From: Lentisphaerae bacterium RIFOXYA12_64_32 | Lineage (GTDB): Bacteria > Verrucomicrobiota > Lentisphaeria > Oligosphaerales > YB12-FULL-65-16 | NCBI GenBank assembly: GCA_001803235.1 | Contig: MHBL01000148.1 | Span: 1 to 64,000 of the forward strand | Direction: 5' to 3' | Length of the DNA stretch: 64,000 nucleotides | In this document: positions 1-9,799 of the stretch, piece by piece | Layout of the letters: every line of letters starts with the position of its first letter | Numbering within the stretch: position 1 is the stretch's first letter | Notes under the pieces: model-generated | The model's input: the letters and a program-made list of their open reading frames with translations, nothing else | What the model was told of the DNA's origin: nothing | Databases searched by the model: none | Translations under genes and position numbers: made by a program

Positions 1-210
1 CACCAGGGTCCCGACTTCGTAGCGCCGGCCTTCCTTGCCTCCCAGAATGGCCGTGGCCGGCGTGCCGCTGCTCTCGTCCAGGCCGCCCCCGCCCTTGATG
101 CCATGTTTCGACATGTACTGCGAGATGGTCACACCACCCCGCTCGATGTCGATCTCCAGGGTGGGTTTCACTTCCATAGACTTGCCTTGGGCGTTGTCCA
201 TCGGCTGCAT
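1..210 (-). CDS. N-terminal fragment of probable serine/threonine protein kinase (runs off window)
   Basis: An open frame of 70 codons begins at an ATG at 210 and continues without stop past base 1. The first 50 residues are low in hydrophobic residues and rich in Gly, Ser and Lys, and the segment ending the visible part reads GKEGRRYEVGTLV. That is how the glycine-rich first strand of Hanks-type kinases usually begins (RYEVG.L..GG), preceded by a short soluble leader as is common in PVC bacteria. The kinase identity rests on these few residues and on family knowledge; the P-loop, catalytic loop and any membrane segment lie outside the window. Two further in-frame ATG codons follow, so the exact start is open. 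Confidence 0.45.
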   Translation of the reverse strand, partial: MQPMDNAQGKSMEVKPTLEIDIERGGVTISQYMSKHGIKGGGGLDESSGTPATAILGGKEGRRYEVGTLV

Positions 211-335
211 CCCCCGTGTGCGCGGCAACTATTCAGGTACCCCAATTCGCTGGCGCTACGGTAGCCCTGCCACCGGAGCAGTCAAGCCGGGCGGCGGCGT
301 GACGCATGGCCAGCGCCAGCCACCGGCTATGTTAC

Positions 336-545
336 GACCTGTGCGGGTGAATCTGGCCTTGCGCGTCCAGGCAGGGATCCCGGCCTCGCTCGTAGTGGTG
401 TCGTAGTCCCGGCGGCGGTCCGCCGGGCAAGACACCATCCCCGCGCCGCACCGCCGCAACACGCCAGATGGGCTCTTGGCGCTTCACTTCGTTGCACGCA
501 CTGCGAGCCCACTACGAACGGGTGCATCCTGGCGTCCGCGGCGGG
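336..545 (+). repeat. Family A structured repeat, copy 1 (right end degraded)
   Basis: Begins with GACCTGTGCGGG and contains the two family A hairpins: one of GGTGTC...GACACC with an inner CCCGGCGG/CCGCCGGG stem (about 395-440), the other GGGCTCTTGGCGC...GCGCACTGCGAGCCC (about 472-512). The core 391-520 is bounded by inverted CGTAGTGG. The gap between the kinase fragment and the next gene (211-606) holds nothing else I can identify. Confidence 0.8.
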
Positions 546-606
546 GCCTGGTGTCTCTGGCGATTTCCCCGAACGCGCATCCCTGGCGACATGGGATATG
601 GGCCCC

Positions 607-3057
607 CTACGGTCGGATCCGGAAGACGACCGGCGATTCGCCGGTGAGGAAGTAGTAGATCGCGCCGATGAGCATGGGCAGAATGCCGCCGAGCAGTTCG
701 CCGGCAATGGCGCCGACCATGCAGGGCTTGATCGCCTGGTAGGCGCGGATGCCGCCGTACTTGGTGACCGCCCACTTGATGCCGCAGCCCAGGAGCAGCG
801 AGAACGCGAACGGTTGCGCGTGCCAGGAGCCCATCACGACCAGCATCAGGGGATGAAACGGCCACCACGTGAACCGCAGCCGCAGCGCGGCGAACACGAA
901 CACCAGACTGCACACGATCGCAAACCCGATCAGGCACGGTGTGCTGGGCGACGACGCCCGCATGCGCGCCAGGAACGGCAATGCTTCCGCACTGCGCGGC
1001 ACGCCTTCGGCATCGAGCCGTGTGCGCGCCGCCAGGTTCGCCTCCCACGCCATGGCGCTGCCGACGTTGTAGACCCAACCGTTCACCTGGCTCGCGCCCG
1101 TCTGGTACTGCAGGTAAATGGTCGAGGGAATCGCCACCATGATGCCGAGCGCCACGGCCACGACGCTCAACCGCGCGGCGCGGCCCAGGTTCTCGCCCAC
1201 ACTGTCGACCAACTTCACGCCATTGACCAGGAACGGCATGGCCGAGCCGCTCGGGTCGACCAGGAGCACGGCCGAGGCGAGCTGCATCACGAGCAGCATG
1301 TCCGGTCCGACCGCACGCGCACCGAGGAACATCCACAGCGCGCCGCACGCCGAGAACAGCGAATGCATGTAGAAGATGCCCGCTTCGGCAATCAGCCGGC
1401 CCATGACAAGCTGGATGGCAAAGAACAGCGCAATGTACGCCAGGGCCAGCGGCCAGGCCAGGCCGAGCAGCGCCAGTTGCACCACGCCCAGCACGCCGGC
1501 CAGGGTCATGACGCGGAAGCCCCACACGGCGTCACGCGGCACGGCGTCGCGGCAGGGCAGGCGTAAACCACGGCGCACCACGGAGCCGTAGTAGTGGCGC
1601 CCGGTCCAGAGCAGCACCAGCAGCAGGCCGCAGTAGCCGCCCGCACTCATGCCACCACTGACGCCGGGCACAAACACGCCACCGCCGCCGCCGCTGCCGA
1701 GCGACAGCGACACGCCGTACCCGGCCAATATCCCGGCAAACCAGAGGTAGACGAACGGCGCAATGCCCATCGAGAACGCGACATCCGTGGCCAGAAAGTA
1801 CGCCAACCCAACGGCACTGAAGTAGATGTGCAGATAGCTCAGGAGCCAGCCGCCGCCGCCGCGGACGATGTTCGGCGCCAACGGCGCCAAGCCGGACAGG
1901 TCGAGCGTGGTCGTGATCGGAATCAGGTACTGTGGCCACCACTGAAACAGGTAGTTGTTGAAGATGATCGCGAACACGATCCCGCCGGTAATCCAGAAGC
2001 CGCGCGTTCGGAAGACGCTCGCCTCGGCGTCCGGCGCCGCCTCGGCTGCATCGTGCTGAGGGAAAAGCGCGCGGGTAAACGCCACGATCGGGTACGCCAG
2101 AAGTTCGTGGTGCGCCCACTGGTAGTGCAGCACCAACGCCATCCCGATAAGCCCGACCGCCAGTGTGAACACCAAGGGCAACCAGGCGAGGAGCGGCCCT
2201 TTCCAGGCTGACCACGGCACGGCGCTCGGCGGCAGCCACTGGTCGCCCGTCGCCAGGCCGGTGACATAGCCGTCGAGCACGCGACTGCTGTCCCGGCTGA
2301 CATCAATGATACTGCGTGGCGGTGCGGCTTCGAGCGGGCTCACCCGACGCGACGCGATGATCCGGCCCAGCACCACGTCGAGCAGATCGCGGTTGAGGCG
2401 CCGGACCGTCGCGTCGTCCAAACCGTCGAGGCCCTTGTCGACCAACCGTCCGAGATGCGGCGGCAGACGCGTGGTTGCGAACTCCGCGGGTTGGTAGAAG
2501 TCGCGGCGTGCGAGCACCGCATTCAACCCGTCGAGGAGCCGATTCCTGGCGTCGACGTCCAACTCGGCCGCTGACGACGCGGACACGGCCTGTTGTGTCT
2601 CCGTCGAAAGGAGGGCCCAGACACGGCGCAACGGCCCCGGCTCGGGATTCCGCGAGGCCGCCTGCAAGACGTCGTGCAGTGCGGCCCAGTTCAGCACCGC
2701 CGCCGGGGCAATTGTCGGCACGTCGCCCTGCCACCACGTCCGGACCTTCTCGTGCTGCCACGGCAGGGCCACTACCGTGCTGAAGTTCTTGCCGAGCCCG
2801 CGGCCCGGCACGAAACACACGGCCAGCACCAGGCACAGCATCACCGCCATCTCGCGACCGGAGAACGGACGTATCTTCCCGAACTTGCCCAGCAACGGGT
2901 TAACGACCAGCAGGACCAGCATCAGTCCGCCGAACACGGAGATGGGGAAGTGGTTGTCGACGAGGAACGTGCCGTCGATGACTTCGTCGTTGAAGTACGA
3001 GACGGTGCACAGCCCGACCGCGAGCAGGAACCCGAGGAATATGGCGCGTCGTGTCAC
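607..3057 (-). CDS. Polytopic membrane protein, DUF6785/DUF6784-type (oligopeptide-transporter-like)
   Basis: The protein has 816 residues and starts with GTG; a weak AGAGGAAAG lies about 12 bases upstream. Three hydrophobic segments occupy residues about 5-90, followed by a soluble, probably exported stretch (about 95-290) and then a long series of membrane helices to the C terminus. A glycine-rich loop (GSGGGGGVFVPGVSGG) lies near residue 450. This arrangement matches the large DUF6785 proteins that are abundant in Lentisphaerae and Planctomycetes and resemble OPT-type transporters; substrate is unknown. It lies downstream of an oxidoreductase and a large LamG protein on the same strand, so a role in uptake of products of polysaccharide breakdown is an inference from context only. 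Confidence 0.65.
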   Translation of the reverse strand: MTRRAIFLGFLLAVGLCTVSYFNDEVIDGTFLVDNHFPISVFGGLMLVLLVVNPLLGKFGKIRPFSGREMAVMLCLVLAVCFVPGRGLGKNFSTVVALPWQHEKVRTWWQGDVPTIAPAAVLNWAALHDVLQAASRNPEPGPLRRVWALLSTETQQAVSASSAAELDVDARNRLLDGLNAVLARRDFYQPAEFATTRLPPHLGRLVDKGLDGLDDATVRRLNRDLLDVVLGRIIASRRVSPLEAAPPRSIIDVSRDSSRVLDGYVTGLATGDQWLPPSAVPWSAWKGPLLAWLPLVFTLAVGLIGMALVLHYQWAHHELLAYPIVAFTRALFPQHDAAEAAPDAEASVFRTRGFWITGGIVFAIIFNNYLFQWWPQYLIPITTTLDLSGLAPLAPNIVRGGGGWLLSYLHIYFSAVGLAYFLATDVAFSMGIAPFVYLWFAGILAGYGVSLSLGSGGGGGVFVPGVSGGMSAGGYCGLLLVLLWTGRHYYGSVVRRGLRLPCRDAVPRDAVWGFRVMTLAGVLGVVQLALLGLAWPLALAYIALFFAIQLVMGRLIAEAGIFYMHSLFSACGALWMFLGARAVGPDMLLVMQLASAVLLVDPSGSAMPFLVNGVKLVDSVGENLGRAARLSVVAVALGIMVAIPSTIYLQYQTGASQVNGWVYNVGSAMAWEANLAARTRLDAEGVPRSAEALPFLARMRASSPSTPCLIGFAIVCSLVFVFAALRLRFTWWPFHPLMLVVMGSWHAQPFAFSLLLGCGIKWAVTKYGGIRAYQAIKPCMVGAIAGELLGGILPMLIGAIYYFLTGESPVVFRIRP

Positions 3058-3105
3058 GTCAGAACGGTCTTTCCTCTAGAACACGCACAGGGCACCGGAG
3101 GGACG

Positions 3106-3286
3106 CAGTGGCTCGGCGCGTCCCGCGCCGAAGCGGGGTGCGCGGGCCGGCCTGTCCGGCGACATGTCCGCCATAGCCAAGGCGACGGCGGACGCTGCCT
3201 GGGCGAAGAAGGATCCCCGGCCGAGAACCTCGGGCCGAGACGGCCCCGAGGCACCCTGCTGCGGTCCCGGAGGTCCCGCGCCACTG
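3106..3286 (+). repeat. Family B structured repeat, copy 1, with a nested insert
   Basis: Typical B ends (CAGTGGCTCGGCGCG ... GGTCCCGCGCCACTG) enclose three hairpins, but about 62 bases are inserted after the first hairpin (about 3147-3208). The insert itself can fold (TGTCCGCC...GGCGGA). It lies 15 bases beyond the stop codon of the minus-strand gene ending at 3302. Confidence 0.8.
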
Positions 3287-3301
3287 TTGCTCTGGCGCTT
3301 C

Positions 3302-4396
3302 TCAGACCGTGAACAGCGCCTTCGGCAGGCGCTCGGCGCGACCGGTGCGGGCGGACTTGTAGGCGGCTTCGTTGATCGCAACGTGGCGCAGCGCCTGTTC
3401 CGGCGTCACGGCCAGTTCGGCCTTGCCCGTCAGCGCGGCGCCAATGTTCCGGTAGAACGACACCCAGTCCGCCTTGGCGTAAGGCAGCGGCTTGGTCTGC
3501 TGCTTCACAGCCGCATTCGGATCGTACGTGTGCAGGATGATGCCGTTGCGGTCTTCGGGCTTGGCCGGATAGGTGTGAACCCCGTTCTCGACACGCACAC
3601 CGCCCTTTTCGAACTCGACAATGAACCGCGGCATGGGCGCCGGGCAGGCCATGGCCCACGCGACCAGCGCCACGGCGCCGTCCTCGAAGTGGATCAGCGC
3701 CTGCATCCGGTCCTCGATGTCGTGTCCCGGCCGAATCGGCGTGTCGCGCTGCATCCAGCCGTAGACGCTGACCGGTCGCGACTTGATCAGCCGCATCGAC
3801 TGGTCGATGAGGTGCGCACCCCAGTCGTACAGCAGTCCGCCCATCTGCTTGCGGTCGGCGCGCCAGCGCCCTTCCCCGATCGCGTTAGGACTCGTGATGC
3901 GCGACTCCAGGTAACGGACAGTCCCCAGCTTGCCGCTGTCGACCAAGTTCTGGAGCGTGACGTAGTCCACGTCCCAGCGCCGGTTGTGGAACACGGAGAG
4001 CAGGCGCCGTTGCGCACGCGCGACCTGGATCATCTTTGTCCCTTCACTGACCTTCAGGCAGAGCGGTTTGTCGAGCACCACGTGGCGGCCGGCCTTGAGG
4101 CAGCGCAGCGCCACCGGCGCGTGCTGGTTGTGCGGCAGCGCCAGCGAGACGCCCTCGACCCGGTCGTCGGCAAGCAACTCGTCCATGGACGAGTACGCGG
4201 TCAGTCCGGCAGGCAACTCCTGGGCGCGTTTCCCGAGCAACTCCTGGTTGGCGTCACAGATGGCCACCAGCTTCAGCCCGGTGCTCTTGAGAATCAGGTC
4301 CGCGTGCCACTTGCCCATGCCCAGACCGACAACGGCCCAACCGACCGGTTCCCTCGACGTCTGGAACGGTACTTTCTCGCTCTTCCATGCAGCCAT
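3302..4396 (-). CDS. Gfo/Idh/MocA family NAD(P)-dependent oxidoreductase
   Basis: A 364-residue cytoplasmic protein of normal family length. The dinucleotide-binding motif is GLGMGKWHAD (residues 24-33), the conserved E/D-K-P motif is DKP at 109-111, and the catalytic GGLLYDWGAHLID motif covers residues 187-199 with D191, H195 and D198. Members of the family oxidise or reduce sugars, inositols and related compounds. The ATG is preceded by a strong AGGAGG. The gene lies between a LamG protein and a transporter-like gene on the same strand, which suggests sugar or glycoside metabolism; the particular substrate cannot be read from the sequence. Confidence 0.88.
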   Translation of the reverse strand: MAAWKSEKVPFQTSREPVGWAVVGLGMGKWHADLILKSTGLKLVAICDANQELLGKRAQELPAGLTAYSSMDELLADDRVEGVSLALPHNQHAPVALRCLKAGRHVVLDKPLCLKVSEGTKMIQVARAQRRLLSVFHNRRWDVDYVTLQNLVDSGKLGTVRYLESRITSPNAIGEGRWRADRKQMGGLLYDWGAHLIDQSMRLIKSRPVSVYGWMQRDTPIRPGHDIEDRMQALIHFEDGAVALVAWAMACPAPMPRFIVEFEKGGVRVENGVHTYPAKPEDRNGIILHTYDPNAAVKQQTKPLPYAKADWVSFYRNIGAALTGKAELAVTPEQALRHVAINEAAYKSARTGRAERLPKALFTV

Positions 4397-4489
4397 AACT
4401 TCCTCCTGGTTACAATCCTTGTGCCGCGCTTATCCCGGCGCCTTGTTCCGAAATTGCGGTCCCAATGTACGGACCTCTTGGACGCGAGG

Positions 4490-4692
4490 ATGCGCCCGTT
4501 CGTAGTGGGCTCGCAGTGCGCGGAGCGAAGTGGAGCGCCAAGAGCCCATCTGGCGCGTTGCGGCGGCACGGGGATGGTGTCTTGCCCGGCGGATCACCGC
4601 CGGGACTGCGACACCACTACAAACAGCGCCCTGCGCGAGGCCTGTCCGCATGAGGGCGTCTTCCCTCAAGGCCGGACTTGCCCGCACAGGTC
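4490..4692 (-). repeat. Family A structured repeat, copy 2
   Basis: Reverse orientation copy: TTCGTAGTGGGCTCGCAG at 4499, paired with ACCACTAC at 4613-4620, and the outer end CCCGCACAGGTC at 4681-4692. Both internal hairpins are present. It fills the space between the oxidoreductase start and the LamG gene stop at 4724. Confidence 0.8.
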
Positions 4693-4723
4693 ACAACCGC
4701 GCGGACCGCGTCTCGACTCCGCC

Positions 4724-7700
4724 TTACTTTAGCCGCACATCCAGGATTGCCACATCGCCAGCCGGGATCTTGAGGCCTATGCCCGCGCCGACCGTCACCG
4801 GCGTGTTACGCCACAGCTCGGTTGCCGAGGCCACGTCGCCGACCTTGACGAGAACCTTGCCGTCCCAGTCGGCGAACAGTTCGTTGTTGGTCAGGCCGAC
4901 GAGCAGATGCTTGGGATCATTCTCGTGGCAGCAGGTCTGGATGGTTAGGCCGCCGGGTTCGACGGAGACCGGGTTGAGCGAGGCGAAATAGCCGTCGAGC
5001 AGTTTGCGTACACCGTTGAGCAGCAGGTACGGCGGCTCCATGTTCACGATCTCGGGCGTCTGGTACTTGAGCGCATCGCTCATCCAGTAGTCGACCGCAC
5101 CGACGACCACGCGGCCCGTCCGTGCCTGGTCCTGGTTCACCGTCACCAGAGGATGTCCGGCCTCGCTGACCAGCAACGGTGCCGCGTCCACAAGGGTCAT
5201 GACCGTGTACGTGTACGGCTGCTCCGTGAACGTCTCGCCTCCCTTGTCCGCGTGAGTGAGAGCCTTGGCGACCTGGTGCAACCAACCGCCCTTCTTCGCG
5301 TCGCCGCCCACTAGCAGGCGCGTGAGGACACCCTTGGCTTCCGCGCCGAACTCGACGCCGACGAACGCCTTGGGGAAGGCTTTGGCCTGCCGCGCGTCGA
5401 GGAACAAATCGCCGCCCGCCTCCACGAATGCCGTCAGGTTCTTCACCACATCCGGCGTCATCTCGACATCGCCCAGCAGCATCAGCGTGGTGTACTGCTT
5501 CAGGACGTCCGGGTGACAGCGGTTCGTGAGCACGTCGAAGTTGTCACCGTATGGGGTCGGACAGATGAAGCCGCGCTCGTTGCGCAGGTAGCTGCAATCC
5601 TCGTAGCCCGGCCACACCAGACGCAGCATGCCGTCGATGAGGTAGTCGCCCTTCTCGTACGGGAACTTGCCCCAGATCTTGTACTTGTCGCCGCGGTAGA
5701 GGTGGCGCGGCATGTTCCAGCCGTTGTAGAAATCCAGCACGAACGCGACCGGCGTATACTGCACCCCGCGCGCCGGCTGCTTCCGCGCCCAGTCCATGAT
5801 GTCCAGGTGCTGTTTCCCGAGCGGACTCAATTCCGGGGCGCCGTTCTCCAAGGTGTCGGCAGTGAACTGGCTGGTCTCGGAGCCGCAGATGCTGTGGCCG
5901 CCGAGGTAGCCGGAGAAGAACAGGCGCTTGTGCAGGCTCAGCGAGCAGCCCTTGTTCGGCCCGAACCCGTAGCCGTTGGCGCCGTCCGTCTTGCGGTCCT
6001 GGTACATGGTGTAGCCGTACCGGTTCCAGATCGAGGTGGCCTGGTAGGTGAGGCGCCCGTACTGCTTGCCCGCACCGCGCAGGAACGAGAACATGAGCGT
6101 GTCGCTGGGCAGGCCTTGCGCTGTCTCCAGGCCGAGCATGCGTGCGTTGCGCTCGGCGTAGTAGTGCGAGTAGTTCAGCGACCCGGTCGCGTTCATGTAG
6201 TTGCCGTTGTCGCCGCAAATGCGCGTGTCCCAGGCGACGAAGTCGTCCCAGCCCTCGCGCCGGTTCGTCGCCTTGCCGCGCCCGGCGTAGGCGCCGATGT
6301 ACCGGCCGTCCTGTTCGCCATTGTCGAACCCGAGGAACCGGTCGCCGAACACGCGCAGGAGAATCTCCTTGTGCTCCGGCGCAATGACCCAGGGGAAGTC
6401 CGGGTGGTCCGGCACGTAGCCCCAGATGTCGAACACGTACAGCCCCCGCGCTTTCACGCCCTCCAGCGTCACCTCGAAGTCCTTCAGCGCCTTCTGGTAG
6501 GCCGCGTCGTCCGCGTACTTGCTGCGCAGCGGGCAGACACCGATCGAAGGCCACGTCACGTCACCGAAGTTGTAGGACTTGTGGAAGTTGTCCAGCGACT
6601 TCGGGTCGATGCTGCGGGCGCCGGTGCCGTGGAAGTCGTACCCGAGCGTCTGGCGCGTCACCGGCTTGGGTTCGGTCACGGCGAACAGCGGATGCGTCTC
6701 CGGGACGACCGGCTGCGTCCACGGCCGGAACCCCGGCGACTGCAACGGCTCGGTCCGCACCAGCACGCTCTTCAGAATGCCCGGCAGCGACGCCTGCGCC
6801 TGGGCGGTTGCGGCATCATACCCATCCGGCTCGACCAGGACGTCGCGGCGCTCGAAGACCGGTGCGACGATTGCACCGCCGAATGCGTTCACCTGGTCGG
6901 GCCGGATGTTGCCCTCGTCCAGGTCCACGCAGATGGCCACTACATGCCCGGCATCGAACGTGTGGTTGCCCTCAAACGACACGGGCACCTTGACCTCCTG
7001 CGTGCCCGCCACCGTATCGCGCTGGCGCCAGAGCAACCGCTCCTCGCCCTTCAGATCCACCACGCGCAGGGAGACAACATGGCCGGTGCCCTGGCCCTCG
7101 AAACGGAACGTCAGTCGTCCGAACGGTTCCAAGTGCCACTCGCCACGGCGCGTGAACCGGACCGCATCACCGCCGAACAGATCGGCCATGTCGGTGTTCC
7201 GGAAACTGGCGGCGAATCGAAGCACTGCAGCATCCGCCGCGGCAGCAACCTTGAGGCCGCACTCCTGCGGGTTGCCGAGCAGCGGTTGCGCCTCCCACGC
7301 GGCACTCTGCACCAGGAAGTCACCGGCCGGGACCGCGTACCGCGCCCAAGGCGTGACCGGTCGCGCCGATGCCAGAGCCGGATCGAGGCGAATGGCCACG
7401 ATGTCGGGCAGTACGTCCTGGACCCTGAGCCAGTGCACGCCGGCCGATAGCGTAACCGTGCCCTGGTACTCCCACAGCGCGTCGCGCGGCCGCGACCGTG
7501 CGGTGGTGTTCTTGGCACACATGTTGTACTCGTCGAGGTCGCGCCCGTCAATGACGAAATCGCAGGGGCGGACAGACGCGGTGGCGTAGCGCATGTGGAC
7601 GCGGTACGTGGCGTCCGCCGGCACGTCGAGCCAGAACTCGGCGTACCCGTCCCCCGAGAAGAACGGCGTGCCGTCCGGGTCCTGGTCATCGGCCTCAACG

Positions 7701-8893
7701 TCACCCCGGATCCTGTCCAGGTCTTTGGGCAGGAGCAGAATCCGCGCGGGTTGTGCCGATACTTGCCGCTGCCCCACCTGGAGTGGGACCAGGACCACGG
7801 GGCGAAACGTGCGGCGCGAGACGGCCTGCCCCGCCCACTGCGCCACCGGCTGACCGCCGGACACCAGCGCCGCCGACGTGACGGCGAAATAGCCAGCGTT
7901 GTCGTCCGGTTCGAGGCCGAGGATGTAGCCGCCGTCACCACTCACCTCGTCGGAGACGTCGAACTCAAGTTTCGCCTCGGGGGCGTTGTCCGCAGCCTTC
8001 AGGTCATACTTCCCGACCGTGACCGCCGCCTTGCCGGGCGCCTTCAGACACACCCAACCGGTCGCATTGCCGCCGTACAGCTTCTTCAGGGTCAGCTCGA
8101 CTTTGGCCGCGCCGGTCTTCTGCGGAGTCCGCACCTGTCGGGGCGGCGTCTTAGCCGCCACCTGGAACACTTCCTGCCCAACTTTGAGTTTTTGCTCGGG
8201 GTCATACCGCACACAGTCCGAGACGCGGAACTCGTCGATCATGCCGCTGTACCAAAAGTCGGTACCGATGTAGCATCCGATCCACAGACCGCGCGCCTCA
8301 ACGCCAAGCGAGAAGTCTTTTACCGCGGCGGTTCGCGCCTTAAGGACCCCATCGAGAAAGAAACTCACGTTGGCGCCGTCGTAGGTGGCGGCATTGTGGT
8401 GCCAACGTCCACTCCGCGGCGCGCCGATCGACGCGCCGGGGTTCTGGTGCCGTTGGCCGTCCGCATTCGCCACTGCACCGCCCTGGTTGTACAGCGACAC
8501 CGAGGTGTGCGTTCCCCCGCTCAGGTCGAAGTGGAACGTCACATCCTTGCCCGCGAGGAACTGCCGGCCGGCCGGGTTCTCCTGGTTGTACCAGCACTCG
8601 ACGGTGATCTGCTTCAGGCCCTGAATAGCCGGCGTCAACTGCCGGTAGACGGAGTTGTCTTTACCATTGAACACCAACGCCTTGCCGTACTTTCCCTGGA
8701 CCCACTCCGCGCCGCGCACCTCGCCGTCATAACCGTTGGCGCTCGAGTCCTTGGCCACCGTGCCCTGCCCCTCGTCGAAATGGTACAGCAGCAGCGTGTG
8801 CGCGTCCGGCTCGAACGGCTGCAGTGGCGTTTGAGCAACACAGGCGCAGGCCGACACCAGCGAGACAAACATGACGATGTGCGCGCAACGCAT
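4724..8893 (-). CDS. Large secreted LamG-domain protein with glycoside-hydrolase-like barrel and GATase-like C-terminal domain
   Basis: The 1389-residue product has a signal peptide (about 1-20, cleavage near ACVAQ) and a good ribosome site (GGAG) before ATG. A concanavalin/LamG domain follows (about 30-235: LLYHFDEGQGTVAKDSS, then ending SGMIDEFRVS). Next come a beta-rich linker and a carbohydrate-binding-like module near 375-515. The middle third (about 745-1100) contains aromatic-rich stretches such as DFPWVIAPEHKEILLRVFGD and looks like a TIM-barrel glycosidase, but I cannot assign a GH family or catalytic pair. The segment around 1130-1300 (MLLGDVEMTPDVVKNLTAFV) resembles the GATase-like domain of beta-galactosidases. 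It probably acts outside the cytoplasm on plant or algal polysaccharide; that role is inferred. Confidence 0.65.
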   Translation of the reverse strand: MRCAHIVMFVSLVSACACVAQTPLQPFEPDAHTLLLYHFDEGQGTVAKDSSANGYDGEVRGAEWVQGKYGKALVFNGKDNSVYRQLTPAIQGLKQITVECWYNQENPAGRQFLAGKDVTFHFDLSGGTHTSVSLYNQGGAVANADGQRHQNPGASIGAPRSGRWHHNAATYDGANVSFFLDGVLKARTAAVKDFSLGVEARGLWIGCYIGTDFWYSGMIDEFRVSDCVRYDPEQKLKVGQEVFQVAAKTPPRQVRTPQKTGAAKVELTLKKLYGGNATGWVCLKAPGKAAVTVGKYDLKAADNAPEAKLEFDVSDEVSGDGGYILGLEPDDNAGYFAVTSAALVSGGQPVAQWAGQAVSRRTFRPVVLVPLQVGQRQVSAQPARILLLPKDLDRIRGDVEADDQDPDGTPFFSGDGYAEFWLDVPADATYRVHMRYATASVRPCDFVIDGRDLDEYNMCAKNTTARSRPRDALWEYQGTVTLSAGVHWLRVQDVLPDIVAIRLDPALASARPVTPWARYAVPAGDFLVQSAAWEAQPLLGNPQECGLKVAAAADAAVLRFAASFRNTDMADLFGGDAVRFTRRGEWHLEPFGRLTFRFEGQGTGHVVSLRVVDLKGEERLLWRQRDTVAGTQEVKVPVSFEGNHTFDAGHVVAICVDLDEGNIRPDQVNAFGGAIVAPVFERRDVLVEPDGYDAATAQAQASLPGILKSVLVRTEPLQSPGFRPWTQPVVPETHPLFAVTEPKPVTRQTLGYDFHGTGARSIDPKSLDNFHKSYNFGDVTWPSIGVCPLRSKYADDAAYQKALKDFEVTLEGVKARGLYVFDIWGYVPDHPDFPWVIAPEHKEILLRVFGDRFLGFDNGEQDGRYIGAYAGRGKATNRREGWDDFVAWDTRICGDNGNYMNATGSLNYSHYYAERNARMLGLETAQGLPSDTLMFSFLRGAGKQYGRLTYQATSIWNRYGYTMYQDRKTDGANGYGFGPNKGCSLSLHKRLFFSGYLGGHSICGSETSQFTADTLENGAPELSPLGKQHLDIMDWARKQPARGVQYTPVAFVLDFYNGWNMPRHLYRGDKYKIWGKFPYEKGDYLIDGMLRLVWPGYEDCSYLRNERGFICPTPYGDNFDVLTNRCHPDVLKQYTTLMLLGDVEMTPDVVKNLTAFVEAGGDLFLDARQAKAFPKAFVGVEFGAEAKGVLTRLLVGGDAKKGGWLHQVAKALTHADKGGETFTEQPYTYTVMTLVDAAPLLVSEAGHPLVTVNQDQARTGRVVVGAVDYWMSDALKYQTPEIVNMEPPYLLLNGVRKLLDGYFASLNPVSVEPGGLTIQTCCHENDPKHLLVGLTNNELFADWDGKVLVKVGDVASATELWRNTPVTVGAGIGLKIPAGDVAILDVRLK

Positions 8894-8926
8894 GGGTAGG
8901 TACTCCTCTATTCTCCGACTTGTACG

Positions 8927-9040
8927 GTGGCTCGGCGCGTCCCGCGCCGAAGCGGGGTGCGTCGGCCGGTCCCCGGCCGCGGACCTCGGGCCGAGACGGC
9001 CCCGAGTACCTTACTGCGGTCCCGGAGGTCCCGCGCCACG
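8927..9040 (+). repeat. Family B structured repeat, copy 2
   Basis: GTGGCTCGGCGCGTCCC to GGTCCCGCGCCAC, with hairpins GGCGCG/CGCGCC, GGCCGG/CCGGCC and CCTCGGGCCG/CGGCCCCGAG. It lies 23 bases beyond the stop of the minus-strand gene ending at 9064. Confidence 0.82.
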
Positions 9041-9063
9041 GCCGCTCGGCGCATCGCCTACCG

Positions 9064-9774
9064 CTACTTCCGCGGCCCGCCGGCGAACCCGGCCAGGTAC
9101 GCGAGCAACGTGCGGGTGACCTCCGCTTCCTTGTCCGACGTGCCGACACGGGCATAGTCGCACCCGGCGAAAATCACCTTGCCGCCACCAAACGTCGCGC
9201 CCACGACCACAGGCCAGTCAAAGCGGTCCAGCACCACGGTACTCCCAGCAGGCCCGGCCTGGAATACATGGTGCGCCGAGGTGCTCGCCTGAAACGTCTC
9301 GCCGGTGAACTCCTCGATGATCCACCGGCCGTCAGTGACTTTCATCATCAGATCATCGACCGTCCCGCCCGCCTTGCTCTGCGCCACCTCACGGCAACCG
9401 ACGACGGCATCGGGGAACGGACTGCCCAGTGCGGAGACCGCAGCACCGGTGAGGAACAGCCCGCCACCCCGCTGCACAAAGTCCACCAGACCGCGCGCCA
9501 GTTTCGCCTTTTCACTGGCGTTGCAGGACAAGTCGTGTACGACCAGCACGCGAAGACTGTCCAAGCGCGCCGTGTCCAGGGACGTGAGCCGGACCAGGTT
9601 GTACCGCGGGTCCGCCAGCAGCCCCGCCAGCCCGTCGCAGTTGCCGTACAGGCCCACGGCAACCTTGCCCGCCGGCATGGACGCCGCGCCGCCTGCGTCG
9701 GCAGCGCGGAGAACCGTGGCGAACAGCAGAAGCACAGATACGGCACCCAGGCACTGTCGCCCGAAACACGGCAT
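9064..9774 (-). CDS. Secreted class I GATase-like / ThuA-like protein
   Basis: The 236-residue protein has an N-terminal signal peptide (hydrophobic 9-24, Ala-rich cleavage site). Its body has the alternating beta-alpha pattern of GATase-like folds: LRVLVVHDLSCNASEKAKLARGLV, then DFVQRGGGLFLTGAA (the typical strand and turn before the nucleophile position), and VGATFGGGKVIFAGCDYARVG near the end. The fold is shared with ThuA and with the C-terminal part of the neighbouring LamG protein. No clear catalytic Cys-His-Glu triad is visible, so a binding or structural role is as likely as an enzymatic one. Confidence 0.5.
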   Translation of the reverse strand: MPCFGRQCLGAVSVLLLFATVLRAADAGGAASMPAGKVAVGLYGNCDGLAGLLADPRYNLVRLTSLDTARLDSLRVLVVHDLSCNASEKAKLARGLVDFVQRGGGLFLTGAAVSALGSPFPDAVVGCREVAQSKAGGTVDDLMMKVTDGRWIIEEFTGETFQASTSAHHVFQAGPAGSTVVLDRFDWPVVVGATFGGGKVIFAGCDYARVGTSDKEAEVTRTLLAYLAGFAGGPRK

Positions 9775-9799
9775 CGAACACCTGCCTTTCCGCGTTGGA

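Noticed and set aside
512-1591. Long open frames on both strands overlapping the DUF6785-type gene
   Set aside because: Arg/Ala/Gly-rich translations without motifs, typical shadows of a GC-rich gene; the 816-residue frame has clear membrane helices.
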